A stretch of 56,555 nt of DNA from Melioribacter roseus. Lineage in GTDB: Bacteria; Bacteroidota; Ignavibacteria; Ignavibacteriales; Melioribacteraceae. Location: the NCBI GenBank assembly GCA_020723165.1, contig DYJK01000009.1, positions 1-56,555 on the forward strand, given 5' to 3'. Made by a program: the position numbers and the translations under genes. The notes below the pieces were generated by a model that was not told the origin of the DNA, searched no databases, and was given only the letters and a program-made list of their open reading frames with translations. Positions 8,817-17,670 of the stretch are shown in pieces. Numbering within the stretch: the stretch's first letter is position 1; the number at the start of each line of letters is the position of its first letter.

Positions 8817-8819
8817 TAA

Positions 8820-9419
8820 ATGGGCTTTAGTACTTTAATTGACATACTTGGTTCAATGATTGTCGGCGGGATGCTGCTGCTAATTCTGTTCAGACTAAAT
8901 GATGCCGCTATTGAAAACACATTTAATTACGGCGGCGACTTAATTGTTCAGCAAAACCTCGTAGAAGTGGTACAACTACTTGAATATGATTTTAGAAAAA
9001 TTGGTTACTGTAAAGATTGGGAAAAAATTCCGAATCCTACAACCGCTATTCTGAGTGCCGATTCAACCAGTATAAATTTTCTTACAGATGTAGATTCGGA
9101 TGAAGAAGTTGACACTGTGCATTATTATCTTGGTTCACGGGATTCACTGACAAGCACACCAAATCCAAATGATCGGATATTATACAGAGTAGTTAATCAC
9201 GATGCACCAGCTGGTGCTAACCTTGGTGTAACACAATTTCGGCTTCTTTATTTCAATGCACTTGGTGATACAATTAATTTTCCGATCACAGTTCCAGGTC
9301 AAATTCACACGATGCAAATAAACATCACAATTGAAAGTACCGTTGCTTATGATAACAAATATTCGAGCGTTTTTTGGCGGCAGATAAGATTAGCAGCGCG
9401 AAATCTCAATAATCGTTAG
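8820..9419 (+). CDS. PilW-like atypical minor pilin candidate
   Basis: This 199-residue protein starts MGFSTLIDILG, a degenerate form of the GFTLIE prepilin core with one extra residue and Asp in place of Glu. A hydrophobic helix (about 9-25) follows, then VVQLLEYDFRKIGYC, which strongly recalls the conserved LxxDIRxAGY segment of PilW. The C-terminal half is beta-rich, with GSRDSL and NPNDRILYRV. It would be a minor pilin or pseudopilin that primes a filament or secretion pseudopilus. No prepilin peptidase, ATPase or platform gene is in the window. It lies three bases after the PilV-like gene. Confidence 0.6.
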   Translation: MGFSTLIDILGSMIVGGMLLLILFRLNDAAIENTFNYGGDLIVQQNLVEVVQLLEYDFRKIGYCKDWEKIPNPTTAILSADSTSINFLTDVDSDEEVDTVHYYLGSRDSLTSTPNPNDRILYRVVNHDAPAGANLGVTQFRLLYFNALGDTINFPITVPGQIHTMQINITIESTVAYDNKYSSVFWRQIRLAARNLNNR

Positions 9420-9427
9420 AGCAGTGT

Positions 9428-10807
9428 ATGGGCGGCAAAGGTATAATATTAATTGTGTTAGGATTCAGCATTATTTTCCTCGTTATCGGGCATAATTTCG
9501 GGAATTTATCCGGAAGAGCAGTTGATAACGAAACTAAATATTATGTTGAAACCACAGCACATAATATTGCAGTAACCGGTGCAAATATGGCTGCAAATGA
9601 AATATTTATGGATAAACTTTGGGATGATGGATATTCAAACGTAAGTTTTTCAGGTGGAATAATAAATGTGTATGTAAGCAATACTACCGGGGGCTCAACC
9701 GGTAAAGTTAAAATTTGCCACATTCCTCCCGGCGGAAGCGATGGATACACACTAGAAATTGCAAGTAGTGCTGTTCCCGCCCATTTAGCTCACGGTGATT
9801 ACCTTGGTGAATGTGGAGGCGGAGGTTACATCCCTCAAATAGCTACAATAATTTCTGAAGGTACTTATAACGGTGTAACAAAAACTGTTGTAGTTGAACT
9901 ACGCCCGAGTAATTTCGCTAAGTTCGGAAATTTTTATAGCTCAATAAGCGCTTACCCGGCTACCGGGGATACCTTTAATGGGCCTTTCCATGTTAATGCA
10001 AGACTAACTACTTACGGTACGCCGGTATTTTGGGGTAAGGTTACAAGCAAAAACGGTTTAACAAAATTAGGCAGTCCAAAAGATCCAAAATTTTATGGCG
10101 GATTTGAGGATGGTGTTGATATTCCCCTTGAATTTGATACTGCCGGACTTAGAAGTAATGCAGATATTATTTTTAAAGATACAACCGGGAATGGATATAA
10201 AATAGATGTTCAACTTTATTTTAATGCTGATGGAACCATTACACACAGTCAATCAATAAATAGCGGGAGCTGGTCTGCACCACAAACTGAGAATATATCT
10301 ACACTTGCACCAAATGGAATTATTTATGTCGAAAAAGGAAATGTTTATACAAAAGGAACTGTTAACGGCTCTTTAACAATTGTTGCAACTAAGCTGGGAA
10401 AAAACGGCTGCGGCAATGTTTATTTTGAAGATAATATTACTTATAAAGATAACCCGGTTACAACACCAAGTTCTGATGATATGCTTGGTATAGTTGCCGA
10501 AGAAAATATCAGGATTAAAGATAATGCAACCACACGTGGAAAGAATATCTATACCCAGGCATCTATGTTTTCTCAAAACGGAAATATTGGTCCGGAAGAT
10601 GGTTTGGTTTCACAAGACTTTTTAGGTAACTGGAATATATTAGGCGGCCTGATCGCAAAAACAACACGTGTCACTGCAACATATTCCGGCAGTACGCCGG
10701 TAAAAGGATTAAGGTTTGTACATACTTACGATGAGAGATTTCTAATTAAAGTTCCCCCGGCTTTTCCACACACAAAAAACTTTGAAGTTGTTTCCTGGTA
10801 CGAGTAA
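9428..10807 (+). CDS. PilX-like large surface protein with Cys/His insert (paralogue 1)
   Basis: The 459-residue protein has an N-terminal helix starting almost at the initiator (MGGKGIILIVLGFSIIFLVIG), then AHNIAVTGANMAANEIF, which resembles the PilX segment where pilin helices are packed. Residues 97-129 form an insert with Cys97-His98, IPPG, His119, His122, GD and Cys129. The rest is a long beta-rich region with many glycines that ends FEVVSWYE. Its paralogue follows directly. Together with the two genes upstream it looks like a pilin-type cluster without a standard leader. It is probably exported and anchored by the helix; the exact role is unknown. Confidence 0.55.
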   Translation: MGGKGIILIVLGFSIIFLVIGHNFGNLSGRAVDNETKYYVETTAHNIAVTGANMAANEIFMDKLWDDGYSNVSFSGGIINVYVSNTTGGSTGKVKICHIPPGGSDGYTLEIASSAVPAHLAHGDYLGECGGGGYIPQIATIISEGTYNGVTKTVVVELRPSNFAKFGNFYSSISAYPATGDTFNGPFHVNARLTTYGTPVFWGKVTSKNGLTKLGSPKDPKFYGGFEDGVDIPLEFDTAGLRSNADIIFKDTTGNGYKIDVQLYFNADGTITHSQSINSGSWSAPQTENISTLAPNGIIYVEKGNVYTKGTVNGSLTIVATKLGKNGCGNVYFEDNITYKDNPVTTPSSDDMLGIVAEENIRIKDNATTRGKNIYTQASMFSQNGNIGPEDGLVSQDFLGNWNILGGLIAKTTRVTATYSGSTPVKGLRFVHTYDERFLIKVPPAFPHTKNFEVVSWYE

Positions 10808-10823
10808 CAATTCCCGATCCTTA

Positions 10824-10866
10824 AACAGTTGCTCTCTCTCATAGCAATTGTTATTTATTTTTTCTT
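10824..10866 (+). terminator. Possible terminator or attenuator between paralogues
   Basis: AACAGTTGCT / AGCAATTGTT (10824-10833 with 10843-10852, one G-U pair) is a 10-bp stem with a nine-base loop, followed by a T-rich stretch. It may reduce read-through into the second paralogue or give it separate control. Confidence 0.6.
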
Positions 10867-10886
10867 ATTTTAACATCAAATCAAAA

Positions 10887-10892
10887 AAAGGA
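10887..10892 (+). promoter_or_regulatory. Ribosome binding site that fixes a TTG start
   Basis: AAAGGA lies seven bases before TTG at 10900. The encoded MGGKAAILLVLGFS aligns exactly with the ATG-started N-terminus of the preceding paralogue, so TTG is almost certainly the true start. Confidence 0.75.
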
Positions 10893-10899
10893 ATTTTCC

Positions 10900-12285
10900 T
10901 TGGGCGGAAAAGCTGCAATATTATTAGTCCTCGGCTTCAGTATGATATTTTTAATATTTGGTCACAACTTCTCTAATTTATCTACACGAGCAGTAGATAA
11001 TATGACCGACTATTATGCCGAAACTCAAGCGTTCAATATTGCAAATGCCGGCGCTAATATAGCGGCAAATCAAATTTTTATGGATAGAACCTGGGACGAT
11101 GGTTATACAAATCTTAGTTTTGGTGGAGGCACGATTAATGTTTTCGTAACAAATAACGTAGGCGGCACCACCGGTAAAGTAGTTATATGTCATATTCCTC
11201 CCGGTAATCCAGATGCACAACATACAATGAATATCTCGGGCAGTGCACTTGCAGCACATTTAGCTCATGGTGATTATGTTGGGCCATGCGGCGGAGGTGC
11301 AACCTATAATGACCAAATAGCTACCATTATTTCTGAAGGAACATACAACAATGTTACCAAAACAATTATAGTAGAACTGCAGCCAAGTAATTTTGCAAAA
11401 TTTGGAAATTACTACTCAACAATTAGTGCCTACCCGGCAACGGGTGATGTTTTTAATGGACCGTTTCATACCAATGGAAGACTAACGACTTATGGTACAC
11501 CCATTTTCAATGGAAAAGTAACAACACGTAATGGATTGAGAAAATTAGGCAGTCCACCCGATCCTCAATTTTTGGGTGGGTATGAAGACGGCGTTGATGT
11601 TCCTCTTGAATTTGATACTACCGGTTTAAGATCAAGCTCCGATCTCACTTTCCGCGGTACATCAAGTCCGAGCAGAGGTATTGACGTACGACTTTATTTT
11701 AATGATGATGGAACTTTAACATACAGCTCCAAAGCCGAAGGTGCTGGAAGCTGGACTGCAGAACAAACAGTATCGTTAGGTTCTCTTACCAATGGTGTTA
11801 TCTATGTTGAAAAAGGAAATATTTATACTAAAGGAACTGTAAATGGTGCTGTTACAATTGTAGCTACTAAAAAGGGCCGTACCGGTTTTGGAAATGTCTA
11901 CCAGGAAGATAATTTACAATACCACGATAATCCTTTAACTGAAGAAGATTCGGATGATATGCTTGGAATTGTTGCCGAAGAAAATGTACGCATTGATGAT
12001 AATGTCAATACACGGGGAAAAGACATTACTACACAAGCTTCGATGTTTGCAATGAATGGAAATATTGGTCCGGAAGACGGTTTAGTTTCACAAAGTTTTT
12101 TAGGCGACTGGAACATTTTGGGCGGCTTAATTGCCAGCACAACACGCGTTACCGCACAATATTCAGGCAGCACACCAGTTAGAGGATTAAGATTTATACA
12201 CACCTACGATCAGAGATTTTTAGTAAACGTACCGCCGTCATTTCCACATACAAGAAATTTTGAAGTAGTCTCGTGGTACGAATAA
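10900..12285 (+). CDS. PilX-like large surface protein with Cys/His insert (paralogue 2)
   Basis: This 461-residue protein is a close duplicate of the preceding gene product along its whole length. They share the N-terminal helix, the AFNIANAGANIAANQIF segment, the insert with Cys97-His98, His120, His123 and Cys130, and the FEVVSWYE end. The start is TTG, chosen by alignment with the paralogue and by AAAGGA upstream. Duplication has kept both reading frames intact, so both copies are probably used. The stop codon directly abuts the stop of the convergent epimerase-like gene, leaving no space for a terminator. The function is unknown; a pilin-like or surface structural role is inferred. Confidence 0.55.
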   Translation: MGGKAAILLVLGFSMIFLIFGHNFSNLSTRAVDNMTDYYAETQAFNIANAGANIAANQIFMDRTWDDGYTNLSFGGGTINVFVTNNVGGTTGKVVICHIPPGNPDAQHTMNISGSALAAHLAHGDYVGPCGGGATYNDQIATIISEGTYNNVTKTIIVELQPSNFAKFGNYYSTISAYPATGDVFNGPFHTNGRLTTYGTPIFNGKVTTRNGLRKLGSPPDPQFLGGYEDGVDVPLEFDTTGLRSSSDLTFRGTSSPSRGIDVRLYFNDDGTLTYSSKAEGAGSWTAEQTVSLGSLTNGVIYVEKGNIYTKGTVNGAVTIVATKKGRTGFGNVYQEDNLQYHDNPLTEEDSDDMLGIVAEENVRIDDNVNTRGKDITTQASMFAMNGNIGPEDGLVSQSFLGDWNILGGLIASTTRVTAQYSGSTPVRGLRFIHTYDQRFLVNVPPSFPHTRNFEVVSWYE

Positions 12286-13206
12286 TCACCTCAACAAATC
12301 TGTTAATGCATCCTTCAAATACTTAAACTGAAATTCATATCCGGCAGATTTTAATTTATCGGGAACCACTTTTGCCCCGTCCAATATTGAACTTGCTGAT
12401 TCACCTAAAATAATTTTAAGAATGAAAGAAGGAATTTTAAGAATTGATGGACGGTGTAGTATTTTTCCGATTGTATTTGATAGCTCATTCATTGTAACCG
12501 GGTTGGGTGCAACCGCATTAACTGCACCATTAATATTTTCGTTATCAAGAGTATAAAGAAAAATATCTGTCAGATCATTTATATGAATCCAGGGAACCCA
12601 TTGTTTTCCGCTACCTAACGACCCACCGATAAAAAACTTAAACGGTGTAACTAACTTCGGCAGAGCACCGCCATCATTTGCAAACACAATGCCGATTCTA
12701 ATGTTAACCCTTCTTATTCCTAATTCGTCAAGCTGTAAAGTAGATTTTTCCCATACATCAGTTACATCCGATAAAAAACCGCTCCCCTTTGCTGATCTTT
12801 CATCAACTTCATCAAACCTACTTCCGTAATAACCAACCGCTGAAGCGGAGATAAATGTTTTCGGCTTTTTCTTCTCTTTCATTATCGCTTCAACCAACTT
12901 CGAAGTAGATTTAACACGACTTTCAAGAACTATTTTCTTGTGTTCTTTTGTCCAGCGCTTAGCCATAATATTTTCTCCGGCTAAATGTATTATAGCATCG
13001 GATTCATTAATAGCACTGGAAAGATCATCGGTTATTTTTTTATTGTAATCAAATCCTATAAATCTTTTAACACTAGGTAAAATCTTCTTAGCTGTTACCG
13101 GTAATCGTGTCAGCACTACTATTTCATCCCCTCTTTTAATAAGCTTATCAACAATACTTTTACCAATCAACCCGGTAGCACCGGTTACCAATATTTTTTT
13201 TACCAT
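12286..13206 (-). CDS. TIGR01777-family NAD-dependent epimerase-like protein
   Basis: This 306-residue protein belongs to the YfcH/SulA-like branch of the short-chain dehydrogenase superfamily. VTGATGLIGKSIVDKL is the dinucleotide-binding glycine motif; IHLAGENI, SASAVGYYGSR and KQWVPWIHINDL are hallmark segments, and a DUF1731-like region ends the protein. It probably binds NAD(P), but the substrate of this family is not established. It is transcribed alone from the minus strand, head-to-head with the DUF5686 gene across a 146-bp gap. Its stop codon touches the stop of the upstream-facing pilin-like gene. Confidence 0.9.
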   Translation of the reverse strand: MVKKILVTGATGLIGKSIVDKLIKRGDEIVVLTRLPVTAKKILPSVKRFIGFDYNKKITDDLSSAINESDAIIHLAGENIMAKRWTKEHKKIVLESRVKSTSKLVEAIMKEKKKPKTFISASAVGYYGSRFDEVDERSAKGSGFLSDVTDVWEKSTLQLDELGIRRVNIRIGIVFANDGGALPKLVTPFKFFIGGSLGSGKQWVPWIHINDLTDIFLYTLDNENINGAVNAVAPNPVTMNELSNTIGKILHRPSILKIPSFILKIILGESASSILDGAKVVPDKLKSAGYEFQFKYLKDALTDLLR

Positions 13207-13352
13207 GTTTTATTCCGTCAAACGATAGAACTAAAACTACACTAGAAAGTTTATTAACAAGAATCATTAATGGCTTTCAAGATGTAATCTTTTGTTTTAT
13301 TTTAAATACGTTGTCAATAAGTTACTTTTAAATTACCAAAACAGAGATAAAA

Positions 13353-15755
13353 ATGTTCAAATGCCTACTATTTGTACTTGCTTTTACAACAATCAACGCA
13401 CAACAGTTTACATTAAAAGGAAAGGTTTCTGATAAGAATTCCGGAGAATCTTTAAGTTTTGCAAACCTAAGAATTGCCGAAACGTCTTCAGGCACCGCTG
13501 CTAATATCGAAGGCAATTACGAATTGAAACTTGGTCCCGGTTCGTACAATTTAATCGCATCCTACATTGGATACAGATCGGATACGCTAAAAATCAATTT
13601 AACTGAAAACCGTGTTTTCAATTTTCAATTAGAACGCATTGATATAAAATTGCCCGAGATAACCGTTCTGCCCGGGGAGAACCCGGCACTTGAAATTATT
13701 CGCCGTGCAATTATATTTAAGCAAAAAAGAGATGAGAAAATCAACTCGTATGCTTTCAAAGCATATACAAAAGGATTGGTTAAAACTACAAAAGATATTT
13801 CTGCCACAGATAGGAGCGTAGGATTTTCACTCGGTGAAAGCGACACGGCAAAACTCAAAATTACCGGTATAATCGAAAATGAAAGCCGTGGATATTTTAA
13901 AAAACCGAATAACTATAAAGATGAAATCATTGCAAGAAAGCAGAGTGCAAATACTCCCTCTACTATAAATATTTTAACCGGCGGAAGGATAATCCAAAAT
14001 TTCTACACAAATGATATTCAATTTTTCAATAGGCCATTACTAGGTCCAATTGCAGACGATGCAATTGATTATTACGATTTCTTTATAGAAGACACACTGG
14101 CGATGGATAACAAATCGATCTTCGAAATTTCTTTCAAACCTCTAGATAAATCGGACCCGGGTTTCTGGGGTAAGATCTACATAGAAGATGGGTCGTTTGC
14201 AATGGTTAAGTTAGACGTAAATTTAAATGATGCCGCAAATCCCGGTGGAATTTTTTCCAAAGTAAATATTTTCCAGCAGTTTGTTCCAGTCGAGCAAAAT
14301 ATTTTTATGCCGATCGATTACCGCGTTTTCGTTGAAGGAAATTTTTTAGGTCTTGCAAAATTCGGTTTTGAACTCAACTCGGTTTTCTATGATTACCAGA
14401 TCAATAACCAGCTCAATGACGAATTCTTCGATATGGTGATTGTTAAAGTTCTACCTGACGCAGATAAAAAAGATTCTACATACTGGGATTCGATGCAGAG
14501 AATACCCAACACTCTTCAAGAAGTTGAAGCATATGATCGTATTGATAGTCTTGAATCAATCCCCAGAAACTTTTGGGATGATTTTTCACTCCTCTCGTTT
14601 TCCAATAGGATCAGTGATAATATTTCAATCAGCGGTCCCCTTTCACTTTACAGTTTCAATAAAATAGAGGGGCACACACTTAATTTATTTGCAAACATTT
14701 CAAACGAATTCGAAAAAAGATTCAGCGGCAGCATGAATCTATCGTATGGTTTTTCCGATAAGAAATTTAAATCTGAACTCTCACTAAGATATTTACTGGG
14801 AGAATACAGAACAACCTTTTTATCATTTAATGCTTATAATAAGTTAACCGATTTATTCGGTGAATCTGTTCATTACAATAACCTAACTTCTACATTAACA
14901 AGCTTAATCGGCAAATATGATTTTCGAGATTATTATTACACAAAAGGTTGGGATTTCAAAATTGCCGGCGAGGTATTTCCCATTTTGCATATTGGCTTAG
15001 GGTATTTAAATAGAACAGATAATACTGCCATCAACAACTCTGATTTTTCTATTTTCAACAACTCAAAAACTTATAAAACAAACAAAACGATCTACGATAC
15101 CAAAACCAACGCATTAACAGTATCATTCAGTTTAGATTTCAGAAAATTTATTGAAGACGGGTATTTTAGAAGACGTGCTTATCAAGGAAAAGGATATGCT
15201 ATTTTGAGCGGCGAAGCACTCTTCAGCACTAAACCAATCCTAAAAAGCAATTTAGATTTCAGTACTTACCAATTGAATCTGAACGGTTTTGTACCAACTT
15301 TTAAATCGGCAATTTTGAATTTTGAATTGAAAGGAATCTATTCAACCGGCAACGTACCTTTTCAAATGTTATATGCCCTTCCGGGAAATATGGAGAGTTC
15401 CGGCAAAACTTTTACATTCCGCACACTAAATATTTGTGAAGCGTTTGGAGATAGAGGTGCGGTGTTAAATGTTCAACATTTTTTTAATGATGAAATATTT
15501 AAACTGTTGAATATTCCCTTCATAGAAGATTTACAATTAATACTCAATTCATATCTAAATATTGGGTGGCTAAAAATTTCGGATAAGAGCAAAACAATTT
15601 TGCCGCATAACTTTGAAGAATTTAAAAAACCTTTGTGGGAAGTTGGATTCGGTATAGGACAGATTTTATTCCCGATTACGCTTGAATTCACATGGAGACT
15701 AACCCATAGATATAAAAATGATTTTGTTATAGGTATCAATACATTTGTTTTATAA
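13353..15755 (+). CDS. DUF5686 outer-membrane protein with carboxypeptidase-like N-terminus
   Basis: The 800-residue protein has a signal peptide (MFKCLLFVLAFTTINA) and a carboxypeptidase-regulatory-like domain at about 20-95 (LKGKVSDKNSGESLSFANLRI, as in TonB-linked proteins). A large DUF5686 region then spans most of the rest and ends in aromatic-rich strands expected of an outer-membrane barrel. Such proteins are common in Bacteroidota and their relatives. They are assumed to be surface or transport proteins, but their function is not known. No TonB-box or partner lipoprotein is evident. It is followed 13 bases later by the amylase gene, suggesting a shared transcript. Confidence 0.85.
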   Translation: MFKCLLFVLAFTTINAQQFTLKGKVSDKNSGESLSFANLRIAETSSGTAANIEGNYELKLGPGSYNLIASYIGYRSDTLKINLTENRVFNFQLERIDIKLPEITVLPGENPALEIIRRAIIFKQKRDEKINSYAFKAYTKGLVKTTKDISATDRSVGFSLGESDTAKLKITGIIENESRGYFKKPNNYKDEIIARKQSANTPSTINILTGGRIIQNFYTNDIQFFNRPLLGPIADDAIDYYDFFIEDTLAMDNKSIFEISFKPLDKSDPGFWGKIYIEDGSFAMVKLDVNLNDAANPGGIFSKVNIFQQFVPVEQNIFMPIDYRVFVEGNFLGLAKFGFELNSVFYDYQINNQLNDEFFDMVIVKVLPDADKKDSTYWDSMQRIPNTLQEVEAYDRIDSLESIPRNFWDDFSLLSFSNRISDNISISGPLSLYSFNKIEGHTLNLFANISNEFEKRFSGSMNLSYGFSDKKFKSELSLRYLLGEYRTTFLSFNAYNKLTDLFGESVHYNNLTSTLTSLIGKYDFRDYYYTKGWDFKIAGEVFPILHIGLGYLNRTDNTAINNSDFSIFNNSKTYKTNKTIYDTKTNALTVSFSLDFRKFIEDGYFRRRAYQGKGYAILSGEALFSTKPILKSNLDFSTYQLNLNGFVPTFKSAILNFELKGIYSTGNVPFQMLYALPGNMESSGKTFTFRTLNICEAFGDRGAVLNVQHFFNDEIFKLLNIPFIEDLQLILNSYLNIGWLKISDKSKTILPHNFEEFKKPLWEVGFGIGQILFPITLEFTWRLTHRYKNDFVIGINTFVL

Positions 15756-15768
15756 ACCGAGGTCATTA

Positions 15769-17601
15769 ATGAAAAAATATTTTTCTGTTTTATTGTTATT
15801 AACTGCAACGAATTTTCTTTTTTCCCAAAATCTCCGGATTGACAAAATAGAACCACCTAACTGGTGGGCCGGGATGAAGTGGAACAATGTTCAATTGATG
15901 ATCTACGGTGAAAACCTTAAAAATATTAAAGCAGTTTTTAACGATAAAAGAATCAAGGTTGATAAAATTCATAATATCGAAAATCCTTCTTATACATTTA
16001 TTGATATTACAATTCCATCAAATCTTCAGCCCAAGAATTATACTTTAACAATATCTAACAAAAATGAAAAGAAGGAGATTACATTCCCGATACTTGAAAG
16101 AACGAAAGGACAAAACCACCTGGGATTCACAAATAAAGATGTGATCTATTTGATAATGCCCGACCGTTTCGCAAATGGAGATACATCAAATGATTCTATT
16201 GCCGGTTATTACGATTCAATGCAGCATATTCCAAACCAGTGGCGTTTTGGCGGTGACATTCAAGGAATCATAAACAAACTCGATTACATAAGGGAACTTG
16301 GCATTACAGCAATTTGGTCTACTCCATTTACTGAAAACAATACTTTTAGATCTTACCATGGATATTCAACTACCGATTTTTATAAAATCGATCCGCGGTT
16401 AGGTACAAATGAATTATACAAAAAGTTAGTTGATGAAGCTCATCAACGCGGATTGAAAATTATTCTCGATCACGTTGCAAATCATTTTAGTAATAATCAT
16501 CCTTGGATGAAAAATTTACCAACTCCTGATTGGATAACCGGGACATTTGAAAACCACCAATATGCAAATCATCATAAAATGATTTTCACTGATATACATG
16601 CCGATAGTGCAACTATCAAACATGTTGAGCAAGGGTGGTTTGTTAAAGATATGGTCGACTTCAACCAGGAAAATCCTTTTGTTCAAAATTACATTATTCA
16701 AAACACTATCTGGTGGGTAGAGTATTCAGGATTGGATGGAATAAGAGAAGATACACAGCCGTACAACAACCAAAAATTTATTTCGCGTTGGGCTAAAGTT
16801 TTACTTGATGAATATCCAAAACTAAATATAGTAGGCGAGGTTTGGACCGGTGAGAGCGATTTTCTTGCAGCATATCAAAAAGATACTTTTCTGAAAAAAG
16901 GTTTTAACACAAATTTGCCATCTTTAACAGATTTTGGATTACGCGACGCCTTAGTTGATTTAGTTACCGGTCGTGCCGGACTTTACAATGTTTATAATAT
17001 TATTGCAAAAGATTTCTTGTTTACTAACCCGGATTATCTGTTAACATTTGCAGATAACCACGATGTAGACAGAATAATGTATTTAGCAAAAGGCAATACA
17101 GAAAAAGTAAAACTGGCTTACACTTTGATGTTAACAACAAGAGGTATACCGTGCATCTTTTACGGTTCTGAAATCGGAATGGTTGGCGGCAGCGGACATG
17201 GGGAATTACGCGCTCCATTCCCGGGTGGATTTCCAGGTGGTGATAAAAATTCTTTTACTAAATCCGGCAGAAGTGTTTATGAAAATTATTTATTAGATTT
17301 TCTGCACAACCTGATTATGTTAAGACAAGAGAACGATGCTTTTACTACCGGGAAGTTAATTCACTATCCGCCCGTGAATGACGCCTATTACTATTTCAGG
17401 ATATCCGGCGAAAATAAATTCCTGGTAATTTTAAACAATAAAGATTCAAAGCAGACAGTCGATTTGTCTCCGGCAAAAAATTATCTGCCGCAAAATTCAA
17501 AACTTGTAAATGTATCGAGCGGTGTTGAAACAATTCTAAATTTCGATATGAAACTCAACATTGATGGAACACGTGCGGAAATTTATAAAGTGAGCAACTA
17601 A
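15769..17601 (+). CDS. Secreted GH13 alpha-amylase (neopullulanase/cyclomaltodextrinase-like)
   Basis: The 610-residue enzyme has a signal peptide (MKKYFSVLLLLTATNFLFSQ), an immunoglobulin-like N-domain at about 22-120, a GH13 barrel and a short C-terminal beta domain. Catalytic residues are visible: Asp in DGIREDT (nucleophile), Glu in GEVWTG (acid/base), Asp in FADNHDVDR, and the upstream ILDHVANH. It should cleave alpha-1,4 links in malto-oligosaccharides, cyclodextrin or pullulan in the periplasm or at the surface. The TTG at 15745 would overlap the preceding gene, but ATG 15769 has GAGG and starts the signal peptide, so it is preferred. Confidence 0.92.
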   Translation: MKKYFSVLLLLTATNFLFSQNLRIDKIEPPNWWAGMKWNNVQLMIYGENLKNIKAVFNDKRIKVDKIHNIENPSYTFIDITIPSNLQPKNYTLTISNKNEKKEITFPILERTKGQNHLGFTNKDVIYLIMPDRFANGDTSNDSIAGYYDSMQHIPNQWRFGGDIQGIINKLDYIRELGITAIWSTPFTENNTFRSYHGYSTTDFYKIDPRLGTNELYKKLVDEAHQRGLKIILDHVANHFSNNHPWMKNLPTPDWITGTFENHQYANHHKMIFTDIHADSATIKHVEQGWFVKDMVDFNQENPFVQNYIIQNTIWWVEYSGLDGIREDTQPYNNQKFISRWAKVLLDEYPKLNIVGEVWTGESDFLAAYQKDTFLKKGFNTNLPSLTDFGLRDALVDLVTGRAGLYNVYNIIAKDFLFTNPDYLLTFADNHDVDRIMYLAKGNTEKVKLAYTLMLTTRGIPCIFYGSEIGMVGGSGHGELRAPFPGGFPGGDKNSFTKSGRSVYENYLLDFLHNLIMLRQENDAFTTGKLIHYPPVNDAYYYFRISGENKFLVILNNKDSKQTVDLSPAKNYLPQNSKLVNVSSGVETILNFDMKLNIDGTRAEIYKVSN

Positions 17602-17635
17602 AAATTCCGTGTAATTCAGCATCTTCTTTGTGTTC

Positions 17636-17663
17636 CTCTGTGGAATAAAAGAATAACACAGAG
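17636..17663. terminator. Weak convergent hairpin, CACAGAG type
   Basis: CTCTGTG (17636-17642) pairs with CACAGAG (17657-17663) around a 14-base A-rich loop between two convergent genes. It lacks a T tract, so it may be a repeat of the kind seen at 3712 rather than a strong terminator. Confidence 0.4.
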
Positions 17664-17670
17664 AATCAAA

